Assembly: GCA_003525075.1 (NCBI GenBank)
Contig: DQFO01000007.1
Coordinates: forward strand, 4,169-29,413
Source of the DNA: Clostridiales bacterium
GTDB lineage: Bacteria; Bacillota; Clostridia; TANB77; CAG-508
DNA: 25,245 nucleotides
Reading direction: 5' to 3'
Shown here: positions 8,891 to 17,143 of the stretch, in pieces
Layout: each line of letters opens with the position of its first letter
Position numbering within the stretch: position 1 is the stretch's first letter
The notes under the pieces: generated by a model
Database searches by the model: none
What the model was told of the DNA's origin: nothing
The model's input: only the letters and a program-made list of their open reading frames with translations
Made by a program: the position numbers and the translations under genes

Positions 8891-8931
8891 AAAAAACATT
8901 CAACTCTAAATTAAAAGTTGAATGCTTTTTT
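8891..8931. terminator. Bidirectional terminator after the gldG-like gene
   Basis: A stem of cattcaact (8897-8905) with agttgaatg (8916-8924) is flanked by an A tract on the left and T tract on the right. On the minus strand it follows the gldG-like stop codon by a few bases and should end the ABC operon before the ykvI gene. Confidence 0.8.
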
Positions 8932-8932
8932 A

Positions 8933-10381
8933 TTATTTTCTTCTTTTTCTAGCAATCCATATAATTATTCCAAATATTATTATTATTACCGGTATTATAA
9001 ATATAATCATTTTTATTATTGAGTCTTGTTGTGCAGTAACTGTATATGTTTCTGAATCATCATCTTTTCTTATTGTTATTGTATTATTTCTTTCTGTCAA
9101 ATGAGAAATAGAATTTAATATAATATCTTTATTATTATACAAATCTACAGCATACATGTAATATTGACTACTAACAGGTATTTGTAAATCCATTGCACTA
9201 ACTTCACTTGAATAAATTACCAATTCTGATGAAATATCATCAGATATTTTCTTTGTAACATCTGCACCAACAATAAATGAGCCTTCTTCACTATCTTGTT
9301 CTGTTCTTGAATATGATTGTATATCAAAATTTGTTCTAATAAAAGATGTTGAACCTGTAGATGCTATTGTTTCATATGTTACACCTAATTCATTTAACTT
9401 ATCTGAATCTTGAAATTGTATACTTCCTGCATCTACAAAACACATTTTCATTGCCATATTTATATTACTCATAAAACTAGATGAAACATCTGCAATTACA
9501 AATTCTGGAGCATTTTGTAACATTTTTGATGTATCTTGTTCAAAAACAGCACCAAAATTAATTGATATTCCATATTCCGCAAGTATTGCATTTAAATTTG
9601 GTGTTTCGACATTTAAAACATTTTGAGATGTTAACATCAATATTTTTCCACCATTTTTAATATATTCTAATATTTTATCTCTTTCTAATTCATTTAAGTC
9701 CTCTTTTAAAGTTGTTATTACTAAACAATTACAATCCTCTGGTACTGAACCTGATGTTAAAATATCTAAATATTTAACTTCATTTGATTCATCTTGCAAT
9801 TTTTGAGTTACACTTGATAAAGCTTGTTCAGATTGATAATATGACTTGCTTGATAAAACATATATTACAGGCTTTTTATCCATTGAAAGTTCCACTATAG
9901 CATTTGTAATTGCTTCTTCTGTTAAATCTATTTGTTTATTTGTAGAATAATCATATGTTGATAAATCATTTGATGTTAATGTTTTTTCTTTTTCTCCTTC
10001 TTTTATTACAATCAACATATCTGTATCACTTAAATTATATTTTGTTTTTAAATCTACTCTTGATGATAAATCTGAAATTTCTTCAACTTTTATTCGATTA
10101 TTTAATATTGTATATTTTTTAGCATAATCTATTAAATATCTATAATTTGTTGCATTAATTAATTGTATTGTTACATCTTGATTTAAATCACTTAGTTTTG
10201 TTTTTGTTTCATCTGATAATGAATACAATTTTTTCTCTGTAAAATCTAAATTTTCAACATTTACTTTTTCAACTAGCATATTTAACCCAATATAACAAGC
10301 TATTACTATCAAAACTAATAATAAAGTAGTAGTTCCTTTTATCAGCCATTTGTTTTTTATGATTTCTAAAAACTTTTTCAA
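8933..10381 (-). CDS. GldG-like substrate-binding/auxiliary protein of an ABC-2 system
   Basis: 482 residues. It has one N-terminal membrane helix (~17-36), a long extracytoplasmic region and a C-terminal membrane helix (~455-477) followed by a basic RKRRK end. The sequence after the first helix (NVENLDFTEKKLYSLSDET) is typical of the GldG/ABC-type uncharacterised transport family, and a later stretch (VIYVLSSKSYY to ILEYIKNGGKILMLTS) is its glutamine-amidotransferase-like fold. The gene follows the permease by 23 bases and ends the operon at a strong terminator. GldA/F/G were named for Bacteroidetes gliding, but the same trio is widespread in Firmicutes with no known substrate. The start has GGGAAAGAG upstream. 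Confidence 0.85.
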   Translation of the reverse strand: MKKFLEIIKNKWLIKGTTTLLLVLIVIACYIGLNMLVEKVNVENLDFTEKKLYSLSDETKTKLSDLNQDVTIQLINATNYRYLIDYAKKYTILNNRIKVEEISDLSSRVDLKTKYNLSDTDMLIVIKEGEKEKTLTSNDLSTYDYSTNKQIDLTEEAITNAIVELSMDKKPVIYVLSSKSYYQSEQALSSVTQKLQDESNEVKYLDILTSGSVPEDCNCLVITTLKEDLNELERDKILEYIKNGGKILMLTSQNVLNVETPNLNAILAEYGISINFGAVFEQDTSKMLQNAPEFVIADVSSSFMSNINMAMKMCFVDAGSIQFQDSDKLNELGVTYETIASTGSTSFIRTNFDIQSYSRTEQDSEEGSFIVGADVTKKISDDISSELVIYSSEVSAMDLQIPVSSQYYMYAVDLYNNKDIILNSISHLTERNNTITIRKDDDSETYTVTAQQDSIIKMIIFIIPVIIIIFGIIIWIARKRRK

Positions 10382-10404
10382 TTTTTCTCTTTCCCTTTCT
10401 TAAA

Positions 10405-11088
10405 TTATTTTACTAATTTACGTCTTTGCATTACAATTATTGTAAATGATATAAACATTGCTGTAAATGATGTTAATCCAATTATTTCTTTCAATGATAT
10501 TACTCCTCTTGGAAAATAACTATAAAAATTCATTATAGAAAGATTTTCAAAAAAACTATTAAGATCTTGCATAAATAATGTCATTACTAAAAATGCAATT
10601 GTTATTATTCCAGCAATTATTTGATTTTCTGTAATACTTGATGCAAACATTCCTATTGATATTGCTGCTGCACTTACTAATATAAATCCTAACATATGTA
10701 CTAATACTGCTGAAAGATTAGGTTCCCCAAAAAATTTTACAATAAAGAAATACATAAATGATACTAATAATGTTATGATTATTACACACATTGCTGCTAT
10801 AAATTTTCCAAATACTACACCAACCATACTTACTGGTGATGTTAATATTAATTGCTCTGTTCCAGACTTTCTTTCTTCTGCAAACATTCTCATTGTTAAT
10901 ATCGGTGCAATAATTATTAATCCATATAATGCTGTATAATAATATAATGCTCCTAAATCAACTGTTGGACTGCTTATTACTGTTAAATAGAAAAATACGC
11001 TAAATACAAATAAGAATATTCCTATTACAACATATCCTATAGGAGATAAGAAATAACTTTTAAATTCTTTTTTTAATATTGCAAACAT
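10405..11088 (-). CDS. ABC-2 type permease (GldF-like)
   Basis: 227 residues with six membrane helices. The N-terminal KKEFKSYFLSPIGYV and the cytoplasmic loop RMFAEERKSGTEQLILTSP are hallmarks of the GldF/NosY type permease. Its ATG overlaps the stop codon of the ATPase gene in a TAATG, so the two are translationally coupled, with an AAGGAGG inside the ATPase end. It should form the membrane channel of an exporter powered by the neighbouring ATPase, with the GldG-like protein as extracytoplasmic partner. The substrate cannot be read from the sequence. Confidence 0.9.
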   Translation of the reverse strand: MFAILKKEFKSYFLSPIGYVVIGIFLFVFSVFFYLTVISSPTVDLGALYYYTALYGLIIIAPILTMRMFAEERKSGTEQLILTSPVSMVGVVFGKFIAAMCVIIITLLVSFMYFFIVKFFGEPNLSAVLVHMLGFILVSAAAISIGMFASSITENQIIAGIITIAFLVMTLFMQDLNSFFENLSIMNFYSYFPRGVISLKEIIGLTSFTAMFISFTIIVMQRRKLVK

Positions 11089-12125
11089 TATTTGTCCTCC
11101 TTTTTATTTTCTTTTTCACTAATTTCTTTTTCGTCTTTATCATCGTTTTGATTCTCTTGATCATTTTCTTCTGTTGTATTGTTTGAATTTGTAGAATCAT
11201 TTATTAATTTCATAAATGCGTCTTCTAATGTTGCATCAGCTTTTTTCATTTCAAATATTGTTATTCCTTCTTTTGATAATGTCTCAAATATTTCTTTTCT
11301 TAAGTCTATATCTCTCTCACCTTTAATTATATATTTTTTTGTTTTATCTTCATTTTCTACAACAAATTGTATATCTTTTATATTATTTAATTTTTCTTTT
11401 ATGCTATCTATTTTGTTTTCCGGATCTTCAACTGTAACATATACTACATTATTTTGAGCAACTTTATTTTCAAGATTTTCAGGAGTATCTATTGCAACTA
11501 TTTTACCTTTGTTTATAATTATTACTCTATTACAAATTTGACTTACCTCTGATAAAATATGTGAGCTTAATATAACTGTATGTTTTTTTCCTAAATTTTT
11601 TATTAATGTTCTAATTTCCGTTACTTGTTTAGGGTCTAACCCAACTGTTGGTTCGTCTAATATTATTACTTTCGGATTTCCTACTAATGCACCTGCCATA
11701 CTAACTCTTTGTTTATAACCTCTTGAAAGATTTTTTGTTAACTTATTTTGAACTTCTGTTAAGCCTGTTTCTTCTAATACTTTCTTGATTTCTTCTTTTT
11801 TTGTCTTTTTCTCACACCCTTTTAAGTCTGCCATGTATGCAACAAATTCTTTTACTGTCAAATCACTATATAATGGTACTCCTTCTGGCATATATCCAAT
11901 TTGTCTTTTTGCTTTTTGGGGCTTTTTAGATATATCATATCCATCAACAATAATTCTTCCATCTGATGGTTCTATAAATCCTGTTATCATATTCATCGTT
12001 GTACTTTTTCCTGCTCCATTTGGACCTAAAAATCCAACAATTTCTCCTTCATCAATATCAAAACTTATACCATCTACGGCCGTAAAGTTTCCGTACCTTT
12101 TAGTAATATTTTCTACTTGAATCAC
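11088..12125 (-). CDS. ABC transporter ATP-binding protein (GldA-like)
   Basis: 345 residues; the first ~310 are an ABC-2 type ATPase. Walker A GPNGAGKS is at 34-41, the signature is LSRGYKQR (R for the usual second G), Walker B is VIILDEPTVGLDP, and the switch His is in ILSSHILSE. After the ATPase core there is the usual regulatory C-terminal domain and then an odd ~35-residue hydrophilic tail made almost only of N, E, D, K and Q, unlike most homologues. It is the first gene of a three-gene operon with the permease and GldG-like protein. GGAGG lies upstream of the start. A 10-bp inverted repeat at 12151-12184, between the upstream terminator and the ribosome binding site, may be its operator. 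Confidence 0.92.
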   Translation of the reverse strand: MIQVENITKRYGNFTAVDGISFDIDEGEIVGFLGPNGAGKSTTMNMITGFIEPSDGRIIVDGYDISKKPQKAKRQIGYMPEGVPLYSDLTVKEFVAYMADLKGCEKKTKKEEIKKVLEETGLTEVQNKLTKNLSRGYKQRVSMAGALVGNPKVIILDEPTVGLDPKQVTEIRTLIKNLGKKHTVILSSHILSEVSQICNRVIIINKGKIVAIDTPENLENKVAQNNVVYVTVEDPENKIDSIKEKLNNIKDIQFVVENEDKTKKYIIKGERDIDLRKEIFETLSKEGITIFEMKKADATLEDAFMKLINDSTNSNNTTEENDQENQNDDKDEKEISEKENKKEDK

Positions 12126-12150
12126 AAATTTTTCCTCCTATTTTTTATTA

Positions 12151-12184
12151 TTTTGTCTTAATTTAGCTGTTCCCTAAGACAAAA
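12151..12184. promoter_or_regulatory. Inverted repeat upstream of the ABC operon (candidate operator)
   Basis: TTTTGTCTTA (12151-12160) and TAAGACAAAA (12175-12184) form a perfect 10-bp inverted repeat with a 14-base spacer. It lies between the terminator of the preceding gene and the ribosome binding site of the ABC ATPase gene. Such dyads in front of GldA-like operons could bind a dimeric repressor; no regulator gene is present here. A weak RNA hairpin is the alternative. Confidence 0.5.
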
Positions 12185-12216
12185 ATAATATAAGTTCTTT
12201 TTCGAACTTATATTAT
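12181..12216 (-). terminator. Terminator of the prepilin/SUMF1 gene
   Basis: The minus-strand stem 12216-12204 with 12197-12185 (13 bp, core gttcgaaaaagaac) is followed by TTTTTG. It lies 50 bases after the gene's stop codon. Confidence 0.8.
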
Positions 12217-12265
12217 CATTTGCATTTTATTTTGTAAATATATTTCACTAAATTTTCACATTTCA

Positions 12266-13993
12266 TTAGTTATCAATATACATTATTACTCTAAAGGATA
12301 TTGAATTACTTTTGCTTACTGTATCTGATACATATCTTGAAAAAGCTGTTCCTTGTTGTTGGCCTATCCCTCCACCTATATATGTACATTTTCCTGTTGA
12401 ATTTGTTGCTGTTTCTGTCGTCCATTCACTTATATTTCCTGACATATCATATATATTGCAAGCTTTATCTCCTGATTGCCCTGTTTTTAATATTGATGTC
12501 ACTGTATTTTTCTTGTTAATATAATCACTACTTCCCATTTTGTTAATATATTCTAATGCAGTAGACCATGCATAACTATTTATTAAATCTGTTCTTACAC
12601 CATTATTAGTAGTGTACATCGACCTACTTTTACTAGATGCTTCAAGTTGTGTTATTCCAGTCCAAGCATTTTGATTTGCTTTTGATTTTGCTTTTCCATC
12701 AGACCCTTTACTTGCTTCATATCTTGCATAGTAAAATCCTTTATTTTTCTCTACACTACTTATAAATCCATTTAAATCAAATGCTGTAGCATTATTTCCA
12801 CTATTTCCGCTACCTGATGTTCCTTGACTAGAAGTTGAAATTTCTCTATATTTTATATTATCTATTGTCAACTCAGATTCCTTTGAATAATCACTTGCAA
12901 GTTGTTCTGGTGAAAAAGAACCATTTGACAATTTATTGTATCTTCCCAGAAAAATAAGGAATTTACTGCCATCATAATTTAATACATTTTTTTCATTAGA
13001 TACATCACTAGAAGAAATGTTACTTACTGGTATCCATACAAATTGATTTCCTTCTTCATCTTCTATAACAATACCATTTTTTATATTGTCTCCTTCTACA
13101 TATCTAAATCCTTTTGGAACAACAATACAATTTCCATATCTATCAACTGCTTCAACTTTCTCAGATTGAAATGCAGTTAAAGTTGTTACTAACTTCTTCT
13201 TTACTGTTACTTTGCATTCTTTAATTATTGTTAAACTTTTATTAGAAACTCTTATTAATGCTGTTCCTTGATCATTTGCAGTCAATTCTGCCATATTATT
13301 ACTTCCAGTAACACCTTTAACATCTACAACTTCAGTGTTTGATGAGCTCCATGTTAACTCTTCATTTGCATTTTCTGGTTTTATATCTGCTATAATTGTT
13401 CTTTTATCTTTATATGTCATTTCTATATTACTTTCAATTGAAAAACTAGAAATTTTTATATATTCTCCTATGCTACTTCCACCTCTTGTTACGTCTCTAA
13501 TTTGATCTAACATATAATATTTTATATCTTCAAATTCATATCCTCCAATAAAAATAGCAACTTGACTTTTTATATCTATAAGATATTCATTTTCTATTCC
13601 ATCTATTTGCAAATCTGTAAATTCATTTTCTCCAAAATATCTATACCTATTTATATCTGTTTTTACTGTAACTGTTTTTGAACTATTTTGATCACCAGAA
13701 TTATTAACGATTTGCGCTACCTTTGTAATTAAACTATCAAATTCAGTCTTTCTATCTGCTGTAATTGGTGATCCAAGCATAATTTCATCAGTTGACTTTT
13801 CAACTGTTTGTTCATACCAAACATCTACATTTTTTTGTACAATTTCTAATTCATTTTTAAATCTCTCAAATCTAGTATTTTTTATAGAACTTATTCCCGT
13901 ATGCGTAACCATACTAGATAATATGACTAAAACAATTATTGTTACAACTAATGATATCATTGTTATTCCATTTTGTCTTTTTAAATAATTCAT
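12266..13993 (-). CDS. Prepilin-like surface protein with Ig-like (BIG2) and SUMF1/C-type-lectin-fold domains
   Basis: 575 residues. The N terminus has a type IV prepilin leader: KRQNG, then ITMISLVVTIIVLVIL as hydrophobic helix. The normally conserved Glu at +5 is replaced by Ser (ITMIS), as in minor or pseudo-pilins. Residues ~175-265 look like a bacterial Ig-like group 2 domain (TWSSSNTEVVDVKG). Residues ~280-575 resemble the formylglycine-generating-enzyme (SUMF1) fold as used for binding: GNQFVWIPV, FYYARYEAS, NIYDMSGNISEWT, and a final SFRVI. I see no sign that it is an active oxidase. The likely role is a surface-displayed binding protein processed by a prepilin peptidase. AAAGGAG precedes the ATG; a 17-spaced promoter is at 14034-14062 and a terminator follows. 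No other pilus genes are adjacent. Confidence 0.8.
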   Translation of the reverse strand: MNYLKRQNGITMISLVVTIIVLVILSSMVTHTGISSIKNTRFERFKNELEIVQKNVDVWYEQTVEKSTDEIMLGSPITADRKTEFDSLITKVAQIVNNSGDQNSSKTVTVKTDINRYRYFGENEFTDLQIDGIENEYLIDIKSQVAIFIGGYEFEDIKYYMLDQIRDVTRGGSSIGEYIKISSFSIESNIEMTYKDKRTIIADIKPENANEELTWSSSNTEVVDVKGVTGSNNMAELTANDQGTALIRVSNKSLTIIKECKVTVKKKLVTTLTAFQSEKVEAVDRYGNCIVVPKGFRYVEGDNIKNGIVIEDEEGNQFVWIPVSNISSSDVSNEKNVLNYDGSKFLIFLGRYNKLSNGSFSPEQLASDYSKESELTIDNIKYREISTSSQGTSGSGNSGNNATAFDLNGFISSVEKNKGFYYARYEASKGSDGKAKSKANQNAWTGITQLEASSKSRSMYTTNNGVRTDLINSYAWSTALEYINKMGSSDYINKKNTVTSILKTGQSGDKACNIYDMSGNISEWTTETATNSTGKCTYIGGGIGQQQGTAFSRYVSDTVSKSNSISFRVIMYIDN

Positions 13994-14033
13994 AAAAGTT
14001 TCTCCTTTGTATAAAACTATTAATATTAATATT

Positions 14034-14062
14034 AATATAACAATTTTCTTTTATAAAATCAA
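14034..14062 (-). promoter_or_regulatory. Promoter of the prepilin/SUMF1 gene
   Basis: On the minus strand TTGATT (14062-14057) and TATATT (14039-14034) are spaced by 17 bases. The leader between it and the start codon contains a short TTAATA run. Confidence 0.5.
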
Positions 14063-14096
14063 TATATTTTTCATTAAAATCCTTATTAATATTTAA

Positions 14097-14141
14097 GAAA
14101 AAAAGAATTTCAATATGAATTTTATCATAAGAAATTCTTTT
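14097..14141 (-). terminator. Terminator of the ABC-F gene
   Basis: An 11-bp stem, 14101-14111 with 14131-14141 (aaaagaatttc and its complement), encloses a 19-base A/T-rich loop. On the minus strand it ends in a run of seven T. It starts five bases after the stop codon. Confidence 0.7.
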
Positions 14142-14146
14142 AAAAC

Positions 14147-15727
14147 CTATTCAATTCCTAAATATTCATTATATGTAACTTCTCTATCAATGACCTTATC
14201 AGCTTTTATATCAATAATTCTATTTGCAACTGTTTGTGTTAATTGATGGTCATGTGATGTAAATAAGATATTTCCTTTAAATTTGCTCATTCCATCATTT
14301 ACAGATGTAATACTTTCCATATCCAAATGGTTTGTTGGTTCGTCAAATATTAAGAAATTTGCACCTGATAACATCATTTTCGCAAGTACACATCTTACTT
14401 TTTCTCCACCAGATATAACTCTTGCTTGTTTTAATGATTCATCACCTGAAAATAACATTCTTCCTAAAAATCCTCTAACATATGTTTCATCTGGATCTTT
14501 TGAGTATTTTCTTAACCATTCTGTTAAATTTTCATCAACATCAAACAAATAATTATTATCTTTTGGAAAATAAGACTTAGTAATTGTTGTTCCCCAAATA
14601 AGTTCTCCTTCATCTGGTTCCATTTCACCTGCAATTATTTGAAATAATACTGTTTTGGCATTTTCATTATCTGCTAAAAAGGCTATTTTATCACCTGTTT
14701 TTACTGTAAACGATATATTATCCAATATTTTTTCTCCATTTATTGTTTTAGATATATTTTTTACTTGTAATATTTCTTTTCCTGGTTCTCTATCTGGTTT
14801 AAAATCAACATATGGATACTTTCTATTTGATGGTTTTATTTCATCTAACTCTATTTTTTCTAGAGTTTTCTTTCTTGATGTAGCTTGTTTTGATTTTGAA
14901 GCATTAGCACTAAATCTTGCAATAAAGTCTTGTAATTCTTTAATTTTTTCTTCTTTCTTCTTATTTTGTTCTTTCATTTGTTTTAATGCTAATTGACTTG
15001 ATTCATACCAGAAATCATAGTTGCCTGGATATACTTTTATTTTTCCAAAGTCAACATCTGCAATATGTGTACAAACTTTGTTTAAGAAATATCTATCATG
15101 TGATACTACAATTACAGTGTTTTCAAAGTTAATTAAAAATTCTTGTAACCAATTAATACTTTTTAAATCTAAGTCATTTGTTGGTTCATCTAGTAATAAT
15201 ACATCTGGATTTCCAAATAGAGCCTGTGCAAGCAATACTTTTACCTTATCTCTTGCTTCTATTTCACTCATTAATTTATAATGATTTTCAGGTATTATTC
15301 CTAAATCATTTAAAAGCATTGCTGCATCTGATTCAGCATTCCAACCATCTAATTCTGCAAATCTTTCTTCTAATTTTGCAGCTTTCATTCCATCTTCTTC
15401 TGAAAAATCTGGTTTCATATATATTGCATCTTTTTCTTTCATTATGTCATATAACTCTTTGTTCCCCATTATTACAGTATCCATTACTGTATATTCTTCA
15501 AAAGCAAAGTGATCCTGTTTTAGTATAGAAAGTCTTTCTCCTTTTTCAAGTGATACTTCTCCTTTACTTGGTTCTAATTCTCCTGATAAAACTTTTAAAA
15601 ATGTTGATTTTCCAGCACCATTTGCTCCTATTATTCCATAACAATTTCCTTTACCAAATTTTATATTTACATCTTCAAATAATACTCTTTTTCCAAATCT
15701 AACTGTTACTCCTGTTGCAGTTAACAT
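14147..15727 (-). CDS. ykpA: ABC-F family ATPase (YkpA/YbiT type)
   Basis: 526 residues with two ABC domains and no membrane segments. Domain 1 has Walker A GANGAGKS near residue 36, a variant signature region (MSEIEARDKVKVLLAQALF) and Walker B VLLLDEPTNDLDL. A lysine-rich linker (~240-300) follows. Domain 2 has a degenerate Walker A (ADNENAKTVLF), a good signature (ISGGEKVR) and Walker B FLIFDEPTNHLDM. The altered first signature and the AKT-type second P-loop are normal for the YkpA/YbiT branch. ABC-F proteins act on ribosomes rather than transport; the physiological role of this branch is unclear. AAGGAGGAG sits before the ATG, and a promoter (15774-15802) and terminator frame a single-gene unit. 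Confidence 0.92.
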   Translation of the reverse strand: MLTATGVTVRFGKRVLFEDVNIKFGKGNCYGIIGANGAGKSTFLKVLSGELEPSKGEVSLEKGERLSILKQDHFAFEEYTVMDTVIMGNKELYDIMKEKDAIYMKPDFSEEDGMKAAKLEERFAELDGWNAESDAAMLLNDLGIIPENHYKLMSEIEARDKVKVLLAQALFGNPDVLLLDEPTNDLDLKSINWLQEFLINFENTVIVVSHDRYFLNKVCTHIADVDFGKIKVYPGNYDFWYESSQLALKQMKEQNKKKEEKIKELQDFIARFSANASKSKQATSRKKTLEKIELDEIKPSNRKYPYVDFKPDREPGKEILQVKNISKTINGEKILDNISFTVKTGDKIAFLADNENAKTVLFQIIAGEMEPDEGELIWGTTITKSYFPKDNNYLFDVDENLTEWLRKYSKDPDETYVRGFLGRMLFSGDESLKQARVISGGEKVRCVLAKMMLSGANFLIFDEPTNHLDMESITSVNDGMSKFKGNILFTSHDHQLTQTVANRIIDIKADKVIDREVTYNEYLGIE

Positions 15728-15773
15728 GTTATCTCCTCCTTAATTTTACTTTTCCGCTTCTTATCGCTTATCT

Positions 15774-15802
15774 ACTATACCACAATTTTACAATTTTAAC
15801 AA
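15774..15802 (-). promoter_or_regulatory. Promoter of the ABC-F gene
   Basis: On the minus strand TTGTTA (15802-15797) and TATAGT (15779-15774) are spaced by 17 bases. The leader to the start codon is about 45 bases and holds no obvious attenuator. Confidence 0.6.
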
Positions 15803-15884
15803 GACATTTCATACATTTTTCACTATTGCTTTTTTTGTCGTAATATGATAAATTTTGTTTATAAAATGAAAGGAGATTTTAACT

Positions 15885-17099
15885 ATGCGTAAGAAAATTT
15901 TATTATTTATTTCAATTGCCATTTTTACAATGTTAATCTTATTTGGAATTGAACATTTTTCATCATTAAATAAAAAAACACAGGAAATTTCATCTTCAGA
16001 AACTCAACCAACAGAAAACACAAAAGATACAGAATTAGTTATTGATATTCCAAAAAAAGAAGATATAACTATAAATATGAGTGTTATTGGTGATATAATG
16101 TGCCATAATTCTCAATATCAAGATGCATTTAATGGATCTACATATGACTTTTCTTATGTTTTTTCAGATATAAAAGATTATATTTCTAATGCTGATATTG
16201 CAATTGGAAACCTTGAAACAACTTTTGCAGGTGCTGAAAGAGGTTATAGCAATTATCCAACATTCAATACTCCTGAACAATTAGCATATAATTTAAAAGA
16301 TTTTGGTATTGATGTTGTTTCAACTGCAAATAATCATTGTATGGATACTGGATATAAAGGATTAGTTAGTACTTTAAATTATTTAGATGATGCTGGAATT
16401 TCACATACTGGAACATCTAGAAGTAGTGAAGAACAAAATACAGTTTTAATAAAAGATGTAAATGGTATAAAAATTGCATTTTTGTCTTTTACTTACGGCA
16501 CTAATGGTATTCCTGTTTCTTCACAAAGAGACTATTCCGTAAATTTAATTAGTGATGACTTAATCTTAAATCAATTAGCATTAGCAAAAGAACAAAATCC
16601 TGATTTAATTTGTGTTAGTATGCATTGGGGAATTGAATACCAAAACACTCAAAATAAGGAGCAAGAAAGACTTGCTAACCTATTATTTCAAAATGGTACA
16701 GATATAATATTAGGTAGTCATCCACATGTTTTACAACCAATGGAAAAAAGGACAATTACTCTTGATGATGGCTCTACAAAAGACGGATTTGTTATATATT
16801 CACTAGGAAATTTTATGTCTGGTCAAACTAAGGAAAGAACTCGTAATTCTATTATATTAAATATTGAATTAACTAAAAATGGTGAAACAGATAAAACATC
16901 TATTGAAAAAGTTACATATACACCAATATATATGTATAAAAACACATCAAAAAATAAACAAAAATACCTTGTTATGGATATTGAAAAGGCTCTTAATAAC
17001 TATAATTCTGGAAATCATATTATTAGTTCAAATACTTATTCTACTTTACAAACAGAACTTACTAGAATAAAAAATACAATAGGAGAAAATTTAGACTAA
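15885..17099 (+). CDS. CapA family protein (PgsA-like metallophosphatase fold)
   Basis: 404 residues. One N-terminal membrane helix (~5-21) anchors an extracytoplasmic domain with a low-complexity S/T/E linker. The CapA motifs are complete: VIGDIMCHN, IGNLETTFAG, STANNHCMDTG, MHWGIEYQ and LGSHPHVLQP, which provide the metal-binding Asp, Asn and His residues of the metallophosphatase-like fold. In Bacillus, CapA/PgsA takes part in poly-gamma-glutamate synthesis or export, but most clostridial homologues occur without the CapB/CapC partners, as here, so polymer synthesis should not be assumed. AAAGGAG is 12 bases before ATG 15885. No terminator is seen before the next gene, 44 bases downstream. 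Confidence 0.88.
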   Translation: MRKKILLFISIAIFTMLILFGIEHFSSLNKKTQEISSSETQPTENTKDTELVIDIPKKEDITINMSVIGDIMCHNSQYQDAFNGSTYDFSYVFSDIKDYISNADIAIGNLETTFAGAERGYSNYPTFNTPEQLAYNLKDFGIDVVSTANNHCMDTGYKGLVSTLNYLDDAGISHTGTSRSSEEQNTVLIKDVNGIKIAFLSFTYGTNGIPVSSQRDYSVNLISDDLILNQLALAKEQNPDLICVSMHWGIEYQNTQNKEQERLANLLFQNGTDIILGSHPHVLQPMEKRTITLDDGSTKDGFVIYSLGNFMSGQTKERTRNSIILNIELTKNGETDKTSIEKVTYTPIYMYKNTSKNKQKYLVMDIEKALNNYNSGNHIISSNTYSTLQTELTRIKNTIGENLD

Positions 17100-17143
17100 T
17101 TTATATTTTACAAAAATAAATTTTATAAAAAAGGGGATTTTTA

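Noticed and set aside
14012..14038. TTAATA tandem run as a regulatory repeat
   Set aside because: It is short, lies in the A/T-rich leader at the prepilin promoter, and looks like simple low complexity.
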